From Reutealis trisperma (Eukaryota; Streptophyta; Magnoliopsida; Malpighiales; Euphorbiaceae), in assembly GCA_947687605.1 (NCBI GenBank), contig CANTUT010000026.1, positions 64,501-128,500 on the forward strand: a stretch of DNA of 64,000 nucleotides, read 5' to 3'. Position 1 is the first letter of the stretch. Every line of letters begins with the position of its first letter. The translations under genes were made by a program, and so were the position numbers. The notes under the pieces are model-generated. The model was given only the letters and a program-made list of their open reading frames with translations, did no database searches and was not told the origin of the DNA. Below, one piece after another: positions 24,764 through 35,329 of this stretch.

Positions 24764-25297
24764 ATTATGCAAAGAGCTTTGAAAATGTTTACATATTTTG
24801 CTAATCTTGACTCTTTAAACCCAAGGGATTGAGAATATGAATAATGCTAGTAGCCATTTGAATGTGTGATTCTAGTTGAGTAACCAAGGGCCGGCACCAT
24901 AAGTGTTTGCATTTGCGTAAAAAGGCTAGGATGACAATTCAAACAAATTGAGCTCCTTAGTTAATTAAAAAGAAAACATGAATTGAAATGCATAATCAAT
25001 GAAAAGTCGAGTGAGTAGTCAAGCACCTATGGGAAAAATCCTTATAAATCTACTTTGCTTTAACTTTTGTTTATGTGGAATTATTTGCTCAACCTTGTAA
25101 CTTTAGAATTTAAGTTTCATATTTTTGAGATTTGTTTTAGAGATTTCTTGATTTGGCTGCCATGTTTGAGCCTTGCTGATTTCAAGTTGTTGTAAATCTT
25201 TTTGAATTTCTTTGACTAGAGAGGGTAGGTTTTATCTCTTACTGTTGTTACGATTTAATTTTCTTGAGGACAAGGAAATACTCAAGTGTGGGGGAAT
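24033..25297 (+). other. Athila-type 3' non-coding region, unit 1
   Basis: Contains GCGCTGAATGGGAGGCAACC (24065-24084), then ACACATTGGGGACAATGTG and AAGTGTGGGGGAGAGG (about 24307-24346), both recurring in Athila-lineage 3' regions. A long TA microsatellite follows at 24675-24760. The final polypurine tract AAGTGTGGGGGAATTT at 25284-25299 abuts the next LTR. No gene is credible; the ORF that runs through the TA repeat is an artefact. Confidence 0.65.
24675..24760. repeat. (TA)n microsatellite
   Basis: An uninterrupted TA dinucleotide run of about 86 bases. Unit 2 has only a few TA copies at the matching place (about 28697-28706), so it expanded after the units separated or contracted in unit 2. 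Confidence 0.95.
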
Positions 25298-26595
25298 TTC
25301 AAAAGCACTTAATTGACTACACTTTACCCCTTGTTTTTAATAATATTTTATCCTTAAATTGAGTTTGATTTGTTTATTTAGTGTTTTTCTAGAGTTCTTT
25401 TAGTTAATCTAGTGCCAAGTGATGCCATGAACCAAATGTGACCTAGAATGGTGAAGAATCCAAGCCAAAATGCTTATTTTTAGAAGAATATGGGTAGCCA
25501 TGGGTGACCACATGGCTGGAATTCCAGACGTGTGACAAGAGCAAATTAGAAATTCATTCAGTAGCCTCCTACGGGTGGAGGCACGACAAAGGTTTCACCC
25601 ATGGGAAGTTATGTCTTTGGCCCTATCGTTGGCACAGCTGGAACCCTAGCCGTAGGTCCAGCCATGTGAGGTTAAAATTCAGCTATATAAATAATATCAT
25701 ACCACATTTTAAGGAGAGCCGCCACAAAGCAAAAATAGAGATTTAAGAGGGTTGGCTAAGCTCTAGAGTCATGGGAAAGGCTTGAAGGATAGAGATATTG
25801 GGGATTTAATCAAATCAAAGACCAAGATCCAAGGGGAAGTGGAAGATTGAATATAGGATTTCAAAGAACATCTTCAAGATCTATTTGAGATTTGTTCCTC
25901 TTTTATTTTCTGCATCTTTGTTCTTCTATTTTAATATGAATTAATTATATTTGTAATGAATCCTAGTTTTGATTGTATAAATTAAAGGATTTAAACTTAA
26001 TCAATACATCTTTGGTTGTTTTATTTTCATGATAAATCTTATTATTCTAATTATCAATTGCTAGCTTGTTGATTGGATATTGTTTCTATAGTGGATGAGT
26101 AGAGATACCCTAATATAGATAGATCACTCATAGGAATAGAGAGTTGATTGGGGTGCTAGAGATAGATCTACAGAATTCTTTGGATGTTAATCTCTTGAAC
26201 TTAATGCTGCTCCTATTTGATTATAGGTTGAGAAGAGATTCCCCTATAATACTTAGGAAGTTAGGGATTTAATCACTTGAGAAAGGTTTTTATCTAATTT
26301 AGTAAGAGTCCAATTCAATCCATTGTTTGATGTAAATGAGAAATTAGGGGGATTTATATCTAGATTAGCTTTGCCTAGATTATTTCCATCAATATCATTT
26401 ACTTGCTTTCTTTTAATAGCTTAGTTAATTTAGCTTATTTTAATCAATTTACATCTTGATCAACTAGAAAATAATCAAAGTTTGTGCTAGTACTTATACA
26501 CTATCCTCATGGAGACAATACTTATATACTCACTACTTTATTACTTGATAATGACCTGTGCACTTGCAATTTGTTAGTGTGCATTTCAGCACTCA
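25298..26595 (+). repeat. Athila-like LTR, unit 2
   Basis: Begins right after the polypurine tract (TTCAAAAGCACTT, a decayed TGATAAG-type start) and ends ...CAGCACTCA before a primer site. 1298 bp, close match to 21237-22538. It serves as the 3' LTR of unit 1 and the 5' LTR of unit 2. Confidence 0.75.
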
Positions 26596-26601
26596 AGTTT
26601 T

Positions 26602-26619
26602 TGGCACCGTTGTCGGGGA
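26602..26619 (+). other. Primer-binding site, tRNA-Asp type
   Basis: TGGCACCGTTGTCGGGGA differs from the tRNA-Asp complement by two transitions, one at a CpG. It supports Athila-lineage placement. Confidence 0.75.
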
Positions 26620-26818
26620 TAATTTTATAATATTAGTAATATTAATAGAGATTATTGATCTAGTTTTTATTTTTATATTTTTGTATTTGTTTTTACTTTG
26701 CTTGCTTATTTTATTTGTTTTATTTTTACTGTTTTATATGTTTTTTCTATTTTACGTTTTTGTTTTGTTCTAAGTTTGTGTCTCCAGAAAAAAAATAGAG
26801 AAAAAGAAAATTTTCTCC

Positions 26819-27313
26819 ATGGCTGATCAAAACTATCAAGACTAGAACTTTTACCTGAATACAGAATAGGGATACCAGGGAAATCAGTATCACGATCATG
26901 GGTACATCTATCACACTAATTTCCTAGAGGAATATGGATAGGAAGCACCAACAGAGAAATCACCCCTTGAGCTTGCATTAGAAAGATTCACAGCGTCTAC
27001 GGAGAATTGGGTTGGGGAATTGGACAAAAGAAATGAAGCATTAGCAGTTGGCTTCCCAACTCAATTTGAAATGGACACTACATTAGAGGATGATGGGCAT
27101 GCACAAAAAGAGCAAATGCTGGAAGAGATGTTTGTGACTTTAGTGGAAGCTAAAGAGAAAAGATTTCAAAGCATCGAGAAAACTCTAAAACACCAACAAA
27201 CTTCTCTTCACAATCTAGAGAATTTTGCTGGGCAAATTTTGAGACTACTAAGTGAGAGACTTGATGGCAATTTTCCTAGCGAAACCAAAGCCATTCCAAA
27301 AGAACAACAATGA
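26819..27313 (+). pseudogene. Gag-like ORF of unit 2
   Basis: Same content as 22768-23343: ATG after TTTCTCC, TAG at codons 9 and 17, then an open stretch with GELDKRNEALAVGFPTQFEM and NLENFAGQILRLLSE. It ends at a TGA where unit 1 stays open a little longer. Degraded. Confidence 0.55.
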
Positions 27314-27428
27314 ACCACTACCACAACTTGGCTGTGGAATGATGATTGTGATGAAGAAGAGAATGGTAAGGACAATTTAGGGCTGCTGCACACAAAATTT
27401 GATGATTGCTTAAGTGAGCAACCCCAAA

Positions 27429-28058
27429 TCTAGCAATGGGGCATGATTGGAGTGGAATCCAGTGTTGAAGAACTCTCTTCTAATGATAGTGAGTTATGGG
27501 AAAGCATGAAGGGGGAACCAATGCATGCTGAAGATCACACCTCCCCTATTTTTTCAGCCAAAATTATAATAAACCACTCACAACTCCAATAACCAACCCC
27601 AAATTCCATCAAATGAACACCTAGCCATAACTGATCTTGGACCTTTGCCAACTTTCTCTAAGTGCATATTTGTTAGAGAATCAAGTATGTGGCCAGTACT
27701 TGTAATCTCTAAATTTTGTTTGGAAAGAGAAATTTGTTTTGTGGAGGAGTTGAAACTTCAGGTTAGTGAATTTGGGTGGAGCATCTTAGAATTGCATGAG
27801 GTGGCTGATATCTATGACATGCCTACTCTCTTAGGTGCCAAAGCTGAAATCCCTACATCTAGTATGTGGGTAAGTTTATTTGACATTGGTTCTGAACCTT
27901 GCAAGCTCAAGTTTGTATGCCATGAAGAATCAAAAATAATTATTGTTGCTGTAAGAAGGCTATGCATAGGCCATAACCTTTGCATATTCTTCTTTATCTT
28001 GGTTTATGGAGGTAGACAACATAAGGAAACCTCCAAGCCATTGGTGGAAGATGAATAA
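27429..28058 (+). pseudogene. Unrecognised downstream ORF of unit 2
   Basis: Homologous to 23391-24032. The part 27645-28058 is open for 137 codons, including the stretch that carries stops in unit 1 (KCIFVRESSMWPVLVISKFC), and contains VSLFDIGSEPCKLKFVCHEE. A deletion near 27560 removes some of the acidic/Pro-rich part. Comparing the two units would show whether the ancestral frame was kept by selection. Confidence 0.45.
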
Positions 28059-28988
28059 CGATAACGTCCAGCTAATACGATGTTAAAGAAGCACTGAATG
28101 AGAGCCAACCCATTGATGGTTTATTTTGGTTTTTATTTTTATTTTCTTTTTGTTTTCTTTTGTTTTTATTTTACTTTGAATGGATCTTACTTTGGTTGTG
28201 GTTCGATTTTTCTTTATGTAGAAACATTGATCATGGCACATTCTCACTGGAAGGAGCACTAGCACGATTCATATGGTTCATCATTCAGGGCAGTTACTTC
28301 TGTCTTTTACTTTTTCATTTTCCTTGTTTCTAACACATTGGGGACAATGTGTTACTTAAGTGTGGGGGAGAGGTATATTATTGTGCCCTATCTTTTATGA
28401 ATTTTGCATTTAAGTGAATTGAGTTATGGCAATAGTTTGATTTGAAATTAACTCTCTTTAGTGATAAATTGGTCTAATTTTGCTATGACAATGACTTGTT
28501 GTAGTGTGGATTGAATGTGGTGGTCATGATTAGGAAATTAAATTTTTGGAAATCTTTTTGCCTGAAATTTGAAACTTTAGTTACACTTTTTGAGCCTATT
28601 TTATTCCACTGTTACTTTTGTTCTAGTTTAGTAGAAATGCTTAATACCTTAGATGGCTTGGCTATTTTTCTTGAAAAAAAAAAGAAGAAATAAGTATATA
28701 TATATTAAAAAAAAAAGATTATGCAAAGGAGCTTTGAAAATGTTTACATATTCCGCTATTCTTAACTCTTTAAACACAAGGAATTGAGAATATGAATAGT
28801 GCTAGTAGCTATTTGAATGTGTGATTCTAGTTGAGTAACCAGGGATCGGCATCACGAGTGTTTGAATTCGCATAAAAAGGCTAGGATGACAATTCAAACA
28901 AGTCGAGCTCCTTAGTTAATTAAAAAGAAAACATGAATTGAAATGCATAATCAATGAAAAGTTGAGTGAGTAGTCAAGCACCTATGGG
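28059..28988 (+). other. Athila-type 3' non-coding region, unit 2, truncated
   Basis: Matches 24033-25034 of unit 1, including the GACAATGTG and GTGTGGGGGAGAGG phrases (about 28343-28373). It stops inside CACCTATGGGAA and continues directly as chromovirus LTR (AAAGTTTTCC). The final polypurine tract and LTR are missing. Confidence 0.7.
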
Positions 28989-29146
28989 AAAGTTTTCCTT
29001 ATTAATGGATAATTAAGTTTATGCATAAGGTTTTTGTATGATCCTAAGCAGTGTTTATATGTGCATGAGTGGGTTTTATAGGCATGGGTGACTTTATATC
29101 TCCTTATGTTCTGGGACCATCATATCTCCAAAATTGGGATGTGACA
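28989..29146 (+). repeat. Chromovirus family A LTR, 3' end
   Basis: The first about 131 bases repeat 21106-21236, and the last bases (CCAAAATTGGGATGTGACA) complete the LTR. It is followed at once by a primer site, so this is the end of a 5' LTR. Confidence 0.8.
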
Positions 29147-30183
29147 AAGTTGGTATCAAAGCTATAGTTTTAAGTCTAGTTTAGACTTTTTTGGTTATTA
29201 GGTTGATGAAGTATAATCTTGGAGCATAGAAATTTCCTATCATGTCACTTGTAGTCTATTGCTAGTATAGTTTTGCAAAGTCCTGATAAACTATAGTACT
29301 CTTTATTATTGTTCTATGTGCCTTATGATTCTTTTATCAGATGACCAAGAAAAGTAACCCTGTTGGAGGACCTTGACCTAGAGCACCCCAAGTGACATGC
29401 AAGAGGACCTAGCATGAGAAGTTTGAGAAAGTCATACTTATGATTCACCGCAAGGAAGAGAAAATGCCTAAAGAAGAGGACCCTGAGGAGTGTCTAGACT
29501 ACGACTAGGTTTACAGTAAGATTCAGAAATTGGAGAGAGACTTATCATACTTGATGGAGGAAAATTGATATCTTAGGTCTTTAGTGCATGCTTTGAGGGA
29601 GGATGTGGAGCAGCTTAAGACTAGAGATGTTGAGCAGATAGGAGACCATGCACTGAAAGATTCTTACTACTCACCATCTAGGATTGTGTCTTTGACAGGT
29701 TGCATGCCGAATAGAGATTTCTTCTGCTATAAATGTGTTGGCTTGGGTCATATTGCTGTCAATTGCCCTCTTATCAATTATTCACCTAAGTGACCATGGA
29801 AGCTACCTAGTGTTCGCCTTGATGAGGCTCATAATTAAGACTCGAGCTGGTAGTTGATAACTTTTAGCCTAGTGGCATAGGACTTATATTATATTAATGA
29901 TATTATACGACTACTTAGTTACTTAGCCCATGTTTAATTCCTTATTGCTTATGAAATGATTGAGTTTTATATGATAGGAGAGTCTATTATATTATAAGTT
30001 ATGTGTTACATGATAATGATATATGATATATACCATGATATGTGATAAGTGTCCTATGATGTGATACTATATGATTTGTGCTTATGTTAAATGCATGGTA
30101 AGTATGATAATATGATAGTGAGGTTAAGTGGGTTAGAAGGGAGTTAACACTGAATACCCTTACCCGTTATAGCATAATGCCCC
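29147..30183 (+). pseudogene. Chromovirus internal start with a small zinc-knuckle ORF
   Basis: From the ATG at 29341 (MTKKSNPVGG) the frame is broken by stops, but a helical Glu/Lys-rich part (KLERDLSYLMEEN, LREDVEQLKTRDVEQ) is followed by CYKCVGLGHIAVNC, a complete CX2CX4HX4C zinc knuckle, at about 29728-29769. The product ends near 29855. A knuckle so soon after the primer site, without the usual long gag capsid part, suggests a gag fragment or a non-autonomous derivative. The last 330 bases (29857-30183) are AT-rich and unrecognised. The Athila LTR cuts it at 30184. Confidence 0.5.
29151..29162 (+). other. Primer-binding site, initiator tRNA-Met type
   Basis: TGGTATCAAAGC lies four bases after the LTR end. 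It has one transition relative to TGGTATCAGAGC, the common plant chromovirus primer site. Confidence 0.8.
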
Positions 30184-31427
30184 TGATAAGTGCTGAAAAC
30201 ACTATATTTTGGCTCTTGTTCTTAATGTATTTTATGCCTCAAATTGAGTTTAACCTGTTTGTTTTAGTGCTTTTACAGTTCTTTTAGTTAATCCGGTGTC
30301 AAATGATGCCATGATCCAAATGTGACCCAGGATGGTGAAGATCTAAGTCAAAATGCTGATTTTTGGAAGAATATGGGCTGCCACAAGTTAAGCCACGGCT
30401 GGGATTCCAGCCGTGTGATAAGAGCAAAGTGGCAAATTATCCAGTAGCCTCCTATGGGTGGAGCACGGCTGACGTTTCACCTGTGGGAAGTTACATTTTT
30501 TAATTTTTCTATTGCCACGGTTGGAACCCCAAACATGGGTTCAGTGGTGTGAGTTAAAATTTTTAGAAATATAAAACTAGATCTGACAGCATTTTGCAAA
30601 AGGGTTACCTAGGGATTGGAGAGAGGATAGTAAGAGGAAGAAGAATTTGAAGATTGACGATTAAAGAATAGGATTTCTCTACATATTATTCATGACTTGT
30701 TTGGGATTTCTTACTTCTTTAATTCTTTCTTTGGTTTCAATGTTTGATATGAACTAATTCTTTCCAATTTGCGTATTGATGAACCTTAGAACCTTTTGTA
30801 TAGTTTGAATTACTTTTTATTCAATTAAATCATTCCTTGAGTTGTTTTATCTTTATGATTATTATTGTTTAATTACCAATTGATAATTGCATGCTTGTTA
30901 ATTAGGGATTGTTTTCATATAATTGACTAAAGATAACTTTATATGAATTGATCACTCATAGAGATTGAGGGTTGATTGGGGCACTAGAGATAGGCTTACA
31001 AGCCTTCTTTGGTAAATAGTTTCCTGAATCTAATGCATGACCTAAATGAGTTTGCTTGAGAAGAGATTCCTTGCAATCCTCTTGGGAAATAGGGATTTAA
31101 TTACTCGAGAGAGATTTTTATCTAATTTAGTTAAATGCCAAATCAACTTATGGAATGAATTCGATTGATGTGTGATTCATGATATACAATTAGAGGCTGG
31201 GGGATTCAATACCTGATTTCATCTCCTTTTTCCTTCTTGTTATTTTACTTAAATTAGATTTTAGTTTAGTTTGAATAAAACTGTAATCATTCTTATTAAA
31301 CACCCATTTGACTAACTAGACATTAGTAGACATTTGAGCTAGTACTTACCTAAAGTCTCTAGTGGAACGATAACTCACACACTACTGTATTACTTGTGCG
31401 ATCTATACACTTGCAAAATACACATCA
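30184..31427 (+). repeat. Athila-lineage 5' LTR
   Basis: TGATAAGTGCTG...ACACATCA, 1244 bp, followed by a primer site at 31434-31451 (TGGTGCTGTTGCCTTGGA, a degraded tRNA-Asp complement). It resembles the LTRs at 21237 and 25298 but is clearly diverged from them, so this is a different subfamily. Confidence 0.8.
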
Positions 31428-31573
31428 AGTTTTTGGTGCTGTTGCCTTGGACTTTTAGAGTAATATTAGCAATAAAGTTGAAGCTAGTGATTTAGTTATT
31501 ATTATTATTTGTTATTTAATTTTTGTTTTGTTTTTCTTTGCGAAAATCTCTTTTTAGGTACCCTTTTCTGTTT

Positions 31574-31866
31574 ATGACTAGAGCTAGTTCCTCCAATCTA
31601 CTTGAATTTGATCCAGAGCTAGAGAGAACATTGAGAAAAAAGCAAAAGGAAAAATGAGAACCAGCTTTGGTAGGAGAGGTAGCAGACTTGGGCGACATTG
31701 ATTCAGAAGAAGAGGTTGAAATAATGGCAGAAAACCAGCTAGGAACCATGCAAGAATATGCAAGGCCCACTCTTAATGAGGCTGACTCAAGTATATGGAG
31801 GCCAACAGTCACTGCAAACAACTTTGAAATTAAGCCGAATGTGATACAGATGGTGCAGTAGACTTG
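31574..31866 (+). pseudogene. Athila gag, N-terminal part
   Basis: ATG at 31574 starts MTRASSSNLLEFDPELERTL; a TGA replaces an expected Arg codon shortly after, and the frame continues with EYARPTLNEADSSIWRPTV and NNFEIKPNVIQMVQ. This is the N-terminal signature of Athila-lineage gag. It is broken at 31866 by the chromovirus and continues at 38365. Confidence 0.8.
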
Positions 31867-34800
31867 TGTCACATCCCAACCTTATGAGATACGATGGTCC
31901 TAAAACATAGGGAGACATAAGGTCACCCACGCCCATAGAACCCATTAACATATAACAATCATGCCTAGGATCTTATCGAACCTCTTTCATTAACTCATTT
32001 AAAACATTTAGATAAATACCATAATATGCGGAAGACCTAAAGTAAATCATCACATATAAATTCCATAAGGAAAAATAATATAAATCTCTATAAGTATCAA
32101 TTAACATTCCCGGAGCATCTAAAGACAAGACTTCATAAACATAGTATTATTGACAACTTGGACAAAGAATTCCCCAAGCGAAGTAGGATGCTTGAGCCAT
32201 CACCTTGCCTCCTCACATTTGCTCACCTCGAACCACACAAGGAAAAGGGGTGAGATAGATGATCTCAATGAGTAAACAAAAAGGCTCATACATTATCACA
32301 TATTCCTTTGAAAGGAAACACATAGCTTATACACATAGTTCATGGTTTATAACTCATGAATTAGGTTGCAATTTAAACAAGGTTTAATTTAGCAAGTTTG
32401 TAGAAAATTGCACTTATAACACTTATAAAGTGGAGACACTACTCAATCCACTCTAAACACATCGAGGAGAGGTGGCCTTTGCCAAATTCCAACTCCCATC
32501 ACTTATAAAGCGTGAAGCTGATCAGGCTCCACGGCTAGAACTGCCCCTTCTAGCTGAGGTGGATACACTACCCCTATCCATCGGGTTAAGACCATGTGCA
32601 CAGGTTTTGATGATTACTCGCATCGGCACGAGGATTCTGCATAAAGGGTAAAGGTACCATAGCTAGAGCTATTGGTAAACACAATTAACAATATCACATA
32701 TGGCAACAATAACATGTATTTCAATAACAATAGTATTTTGGCTTTCAACAATAACACAATGAAAGTGTAGTTCCAGAAAGAACACAAGTTAGGGTGTTTA
32801 TCACAAAAAAATGTTCTCATAAGATAAGCAAAATAGTTTTGGACCAAATGTCCTTTGGCAACCCAAGCTTATCAAAGAAATCATGTTATAAAATGAAAAT
32901 GGAAAGAACTTGGGTTTCAAAGCTCACAAAGGTTCATATATCAATATATCACATTCTTAAAGCACAACATAATGTTGTTCACATTTGTAACAAGAACATT
33001 GCATTTATTCACACTTGTATCAAAAGCATTGGGTTTACTCACCTTGGGGTTCCTTTGCTCCTAGTACTCGTAGTCCTCTTTGCACTTCTAAGGCTACTCA
33101 AACTCTAATATAATATTTGATTTAATACTTAGTATTTATTTACTCATGATGTTCCTATCCCATAACTACCCATATACATATAGCATACACATTAGAGTTC
33201 ACTCATAGGTGTACTCATCACTTGCACATATCACGTTGACTTAAAAGTCTTGCATACTTAGGCCTTATAGGCTCACATGAAAACACATTGCAATCATATC
33301 AATATCTTTTTAAGGTCATCACATTATCATTACCTCAATATCAATTCACTTATCAATTATCTTAGTTCACTTTACAGTTCCATACTTGTCAACTTGACAA
33401 TTAATCCTTCAAACATCATGCTTAACTCTTATGATCTCTTTCACTTCATTAACTCATAACCATATATTCATCATTAAGCCATCATGACATCTAGTTCCAA
33501 ATTCCTCAATCACATTTGCATTCTAACCAGAATATGATATCAAGATACCTTAAGTATACCTTAAGTATACCAAAACACATTTAAGCTTATCTAGGATCAT
33601 ACCTTCAACTAACATGCAATTTCATCATTTACTATACATACATACATGTCAACAATCACCAAGACACATCACATAAAATTTATAAACATTTAGACACAAT
33701 TGTTCATGTAGGCCGAATGCATCTTTAAGGTGAAAACCAAATTCTTCTTCTTTTCGTGTTTTCCGTCTATTTCAGAAATATGCAAAAACATGGTTTAAGC
33801 TAAGATTTTTCATATAAACATAACAAAAATCATTTTAGAACTCAAATCCATAAGAATGGCCACTATTGGTGCCATTGATATATAAAAATTCAATCTTTTG
33901 CATTATAGTGCACAAAACATGAGTTTTCTTGTTTTAGGTATTTTCCGGTCATTTCAGAAATATGCAAACAGGTTGTTTAAACCATTATTTTCCATTCAAT
34001 CATTGAAAAATTAGTTTAGAACACATTATCTCACAAATCGGCAGCCATAGGTAAGGTTTATACAAAAATTTCCAAGTTCAAAGGCTTAGTTGAAAAATCA
34101 TGAGTTTCCGCGCTTTCCACGCATTTCATTTATTTCAGCGATAAATAGACACATGATTCAAATCATTATTTTTCATCTAAACAAAACAAATATCATATTA
34201 GAACATCAATTCACACAAATGGGCAGCCATGTATTCATGAAAGAATAGAATTTTCAAATTTCCAAATCCTAACACGAAAATTTTGAATTCCTTTGTTTTT
34301 TGAAACTTTTCGGTCATCATAGAAATATACAGAAATATTATTTCGTGCAATATTTTTCATCAAAACAAATCAAAAATTAGTTTAGAATGGAAATAAACAC
34401 AAATCCCCATCCCTCCACCCCCCCGCCCCCCCCCCCCCCCCCCCCCAATGATGTCTATGCAATAAAATTGTGATTTTAAGTTATAGAATTCACCTTTGGA
34501 GAAATCTTGCGGAAAGAATCGTGCTTTCGCTTGAAAATAAATTTTCTCTCCCAAAAATTCACTCAAATAGAATTGAATATGTAGAAATCAATAATCAAAC
34601 AATTCAAAATAATTTTCCCATAATTTATTTCATAGAAAATAGTTTAGAAATCGAAAGAGATTAAAAACTTACGATTATGGTCACGAAATCGCAAAACGGT
34701 AAGGTGTTTTCGATATTTCGGTAGAGAGAATTATTTTGAGAGGTTTTTCTGCCAGAATACAGAAATAATGAGGGAGTGGCTGCTGGAAACCCTTGATGGC

Positions 34801-35267
34801 CGAAAATTTTAATATATATTAGGGTTGGAGTGGAATTTCCACTATTACCCTTAATGAAATAAGTTAGGAGCATTTTTGTGTAGTGGGCTTTTGGGTATTG
34901 GGCCTTTTTCTTTAAAAATTTTGGCTGAAGTGTTTAGAAATAAAAATAATATTTTTCTTTTTTAATTCTGGAATATTTCCCTCAAAATATTTTAAAAATA
35001 CCCATAAACTTATTTTATGCTTAAAAATTGTTTTATGCATGAAAATTCATTTTATTTAAAATAAATTCTTTTATGCAAATGTACTTCATGTAAGTCATTT
35101 ATTTCACAATAGCAACACATATTATGCATATTAAAATTAATTTAATATGCCACATACTCATCAATCACTTAGATCAGAAACATTCACACAAGCACACACT
35201 TAACCTTATACATTATAATTCAAGCAATTTATCACGAAAATTCCTAGGGTGGGTGTGGGTTGTTACA
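31867..35267 (-). repeat. Chromovirus family A 3' LTR (complete)
   Basis: On the minus strand TGTAACAACCCACACCC ... GGTTGGGATGTGACA, 3401 bp. It is the best complete copy of this LTR in the window. It contains a C-rich run at 34418-34446. The terminal TG...CA is intact, and the left flank is the target duplication. Confidence 0.9.
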
Positions 35268-35283
35268 TTCTCGCCCCTTTAAA
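35268..35283 (-). other. Polypurine tract
   Basis: On the minus strand TTAAAGGGGCGAGAA directly precedes the LTR start TGTAACAACC. It is the plus-strand primer for reverse transcription and fixes the element's orientation. Confidence 0.8.
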
Positions 35284-35329
35284 GAAATTCATCCTCGAAT
35301 TTAAACCCTTACCTAGTTATTCTTGAAAA

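Larger units (their letters stand above)
21237..28988 (+). mobile_element. Two tandem units of a non-autonomous Athila-like element
   Basis: Order: LTR (21237-22538), internal region 1 (22539-25297), LTR (25298-26595), internal region 2 (26596-28988, truncated). The two units are highly similar over about 3.7 kb. The internals hold only a gag-like fragment, a short downstream ORF and the conserved 3' section; protease, RT, RNase H and integrase are absent. The primer site (tRNA-Asp type), the GGGAGGCAACCCATTGATGG phrase and the AGTGTGGGGGAATTT polypurine tract match the Athila lineage. A third LTR, expected after unit 2, is missing: unit 2 breaks at the position equivalent to about 25034 and joins chromovirus LTR sequence. 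Confidence 0.75.

Noticed and set aside
24613..24804. ORF with a long Tyr-Ile repeat
   Set aside because: It is simply the TA microsatellite read in frame.
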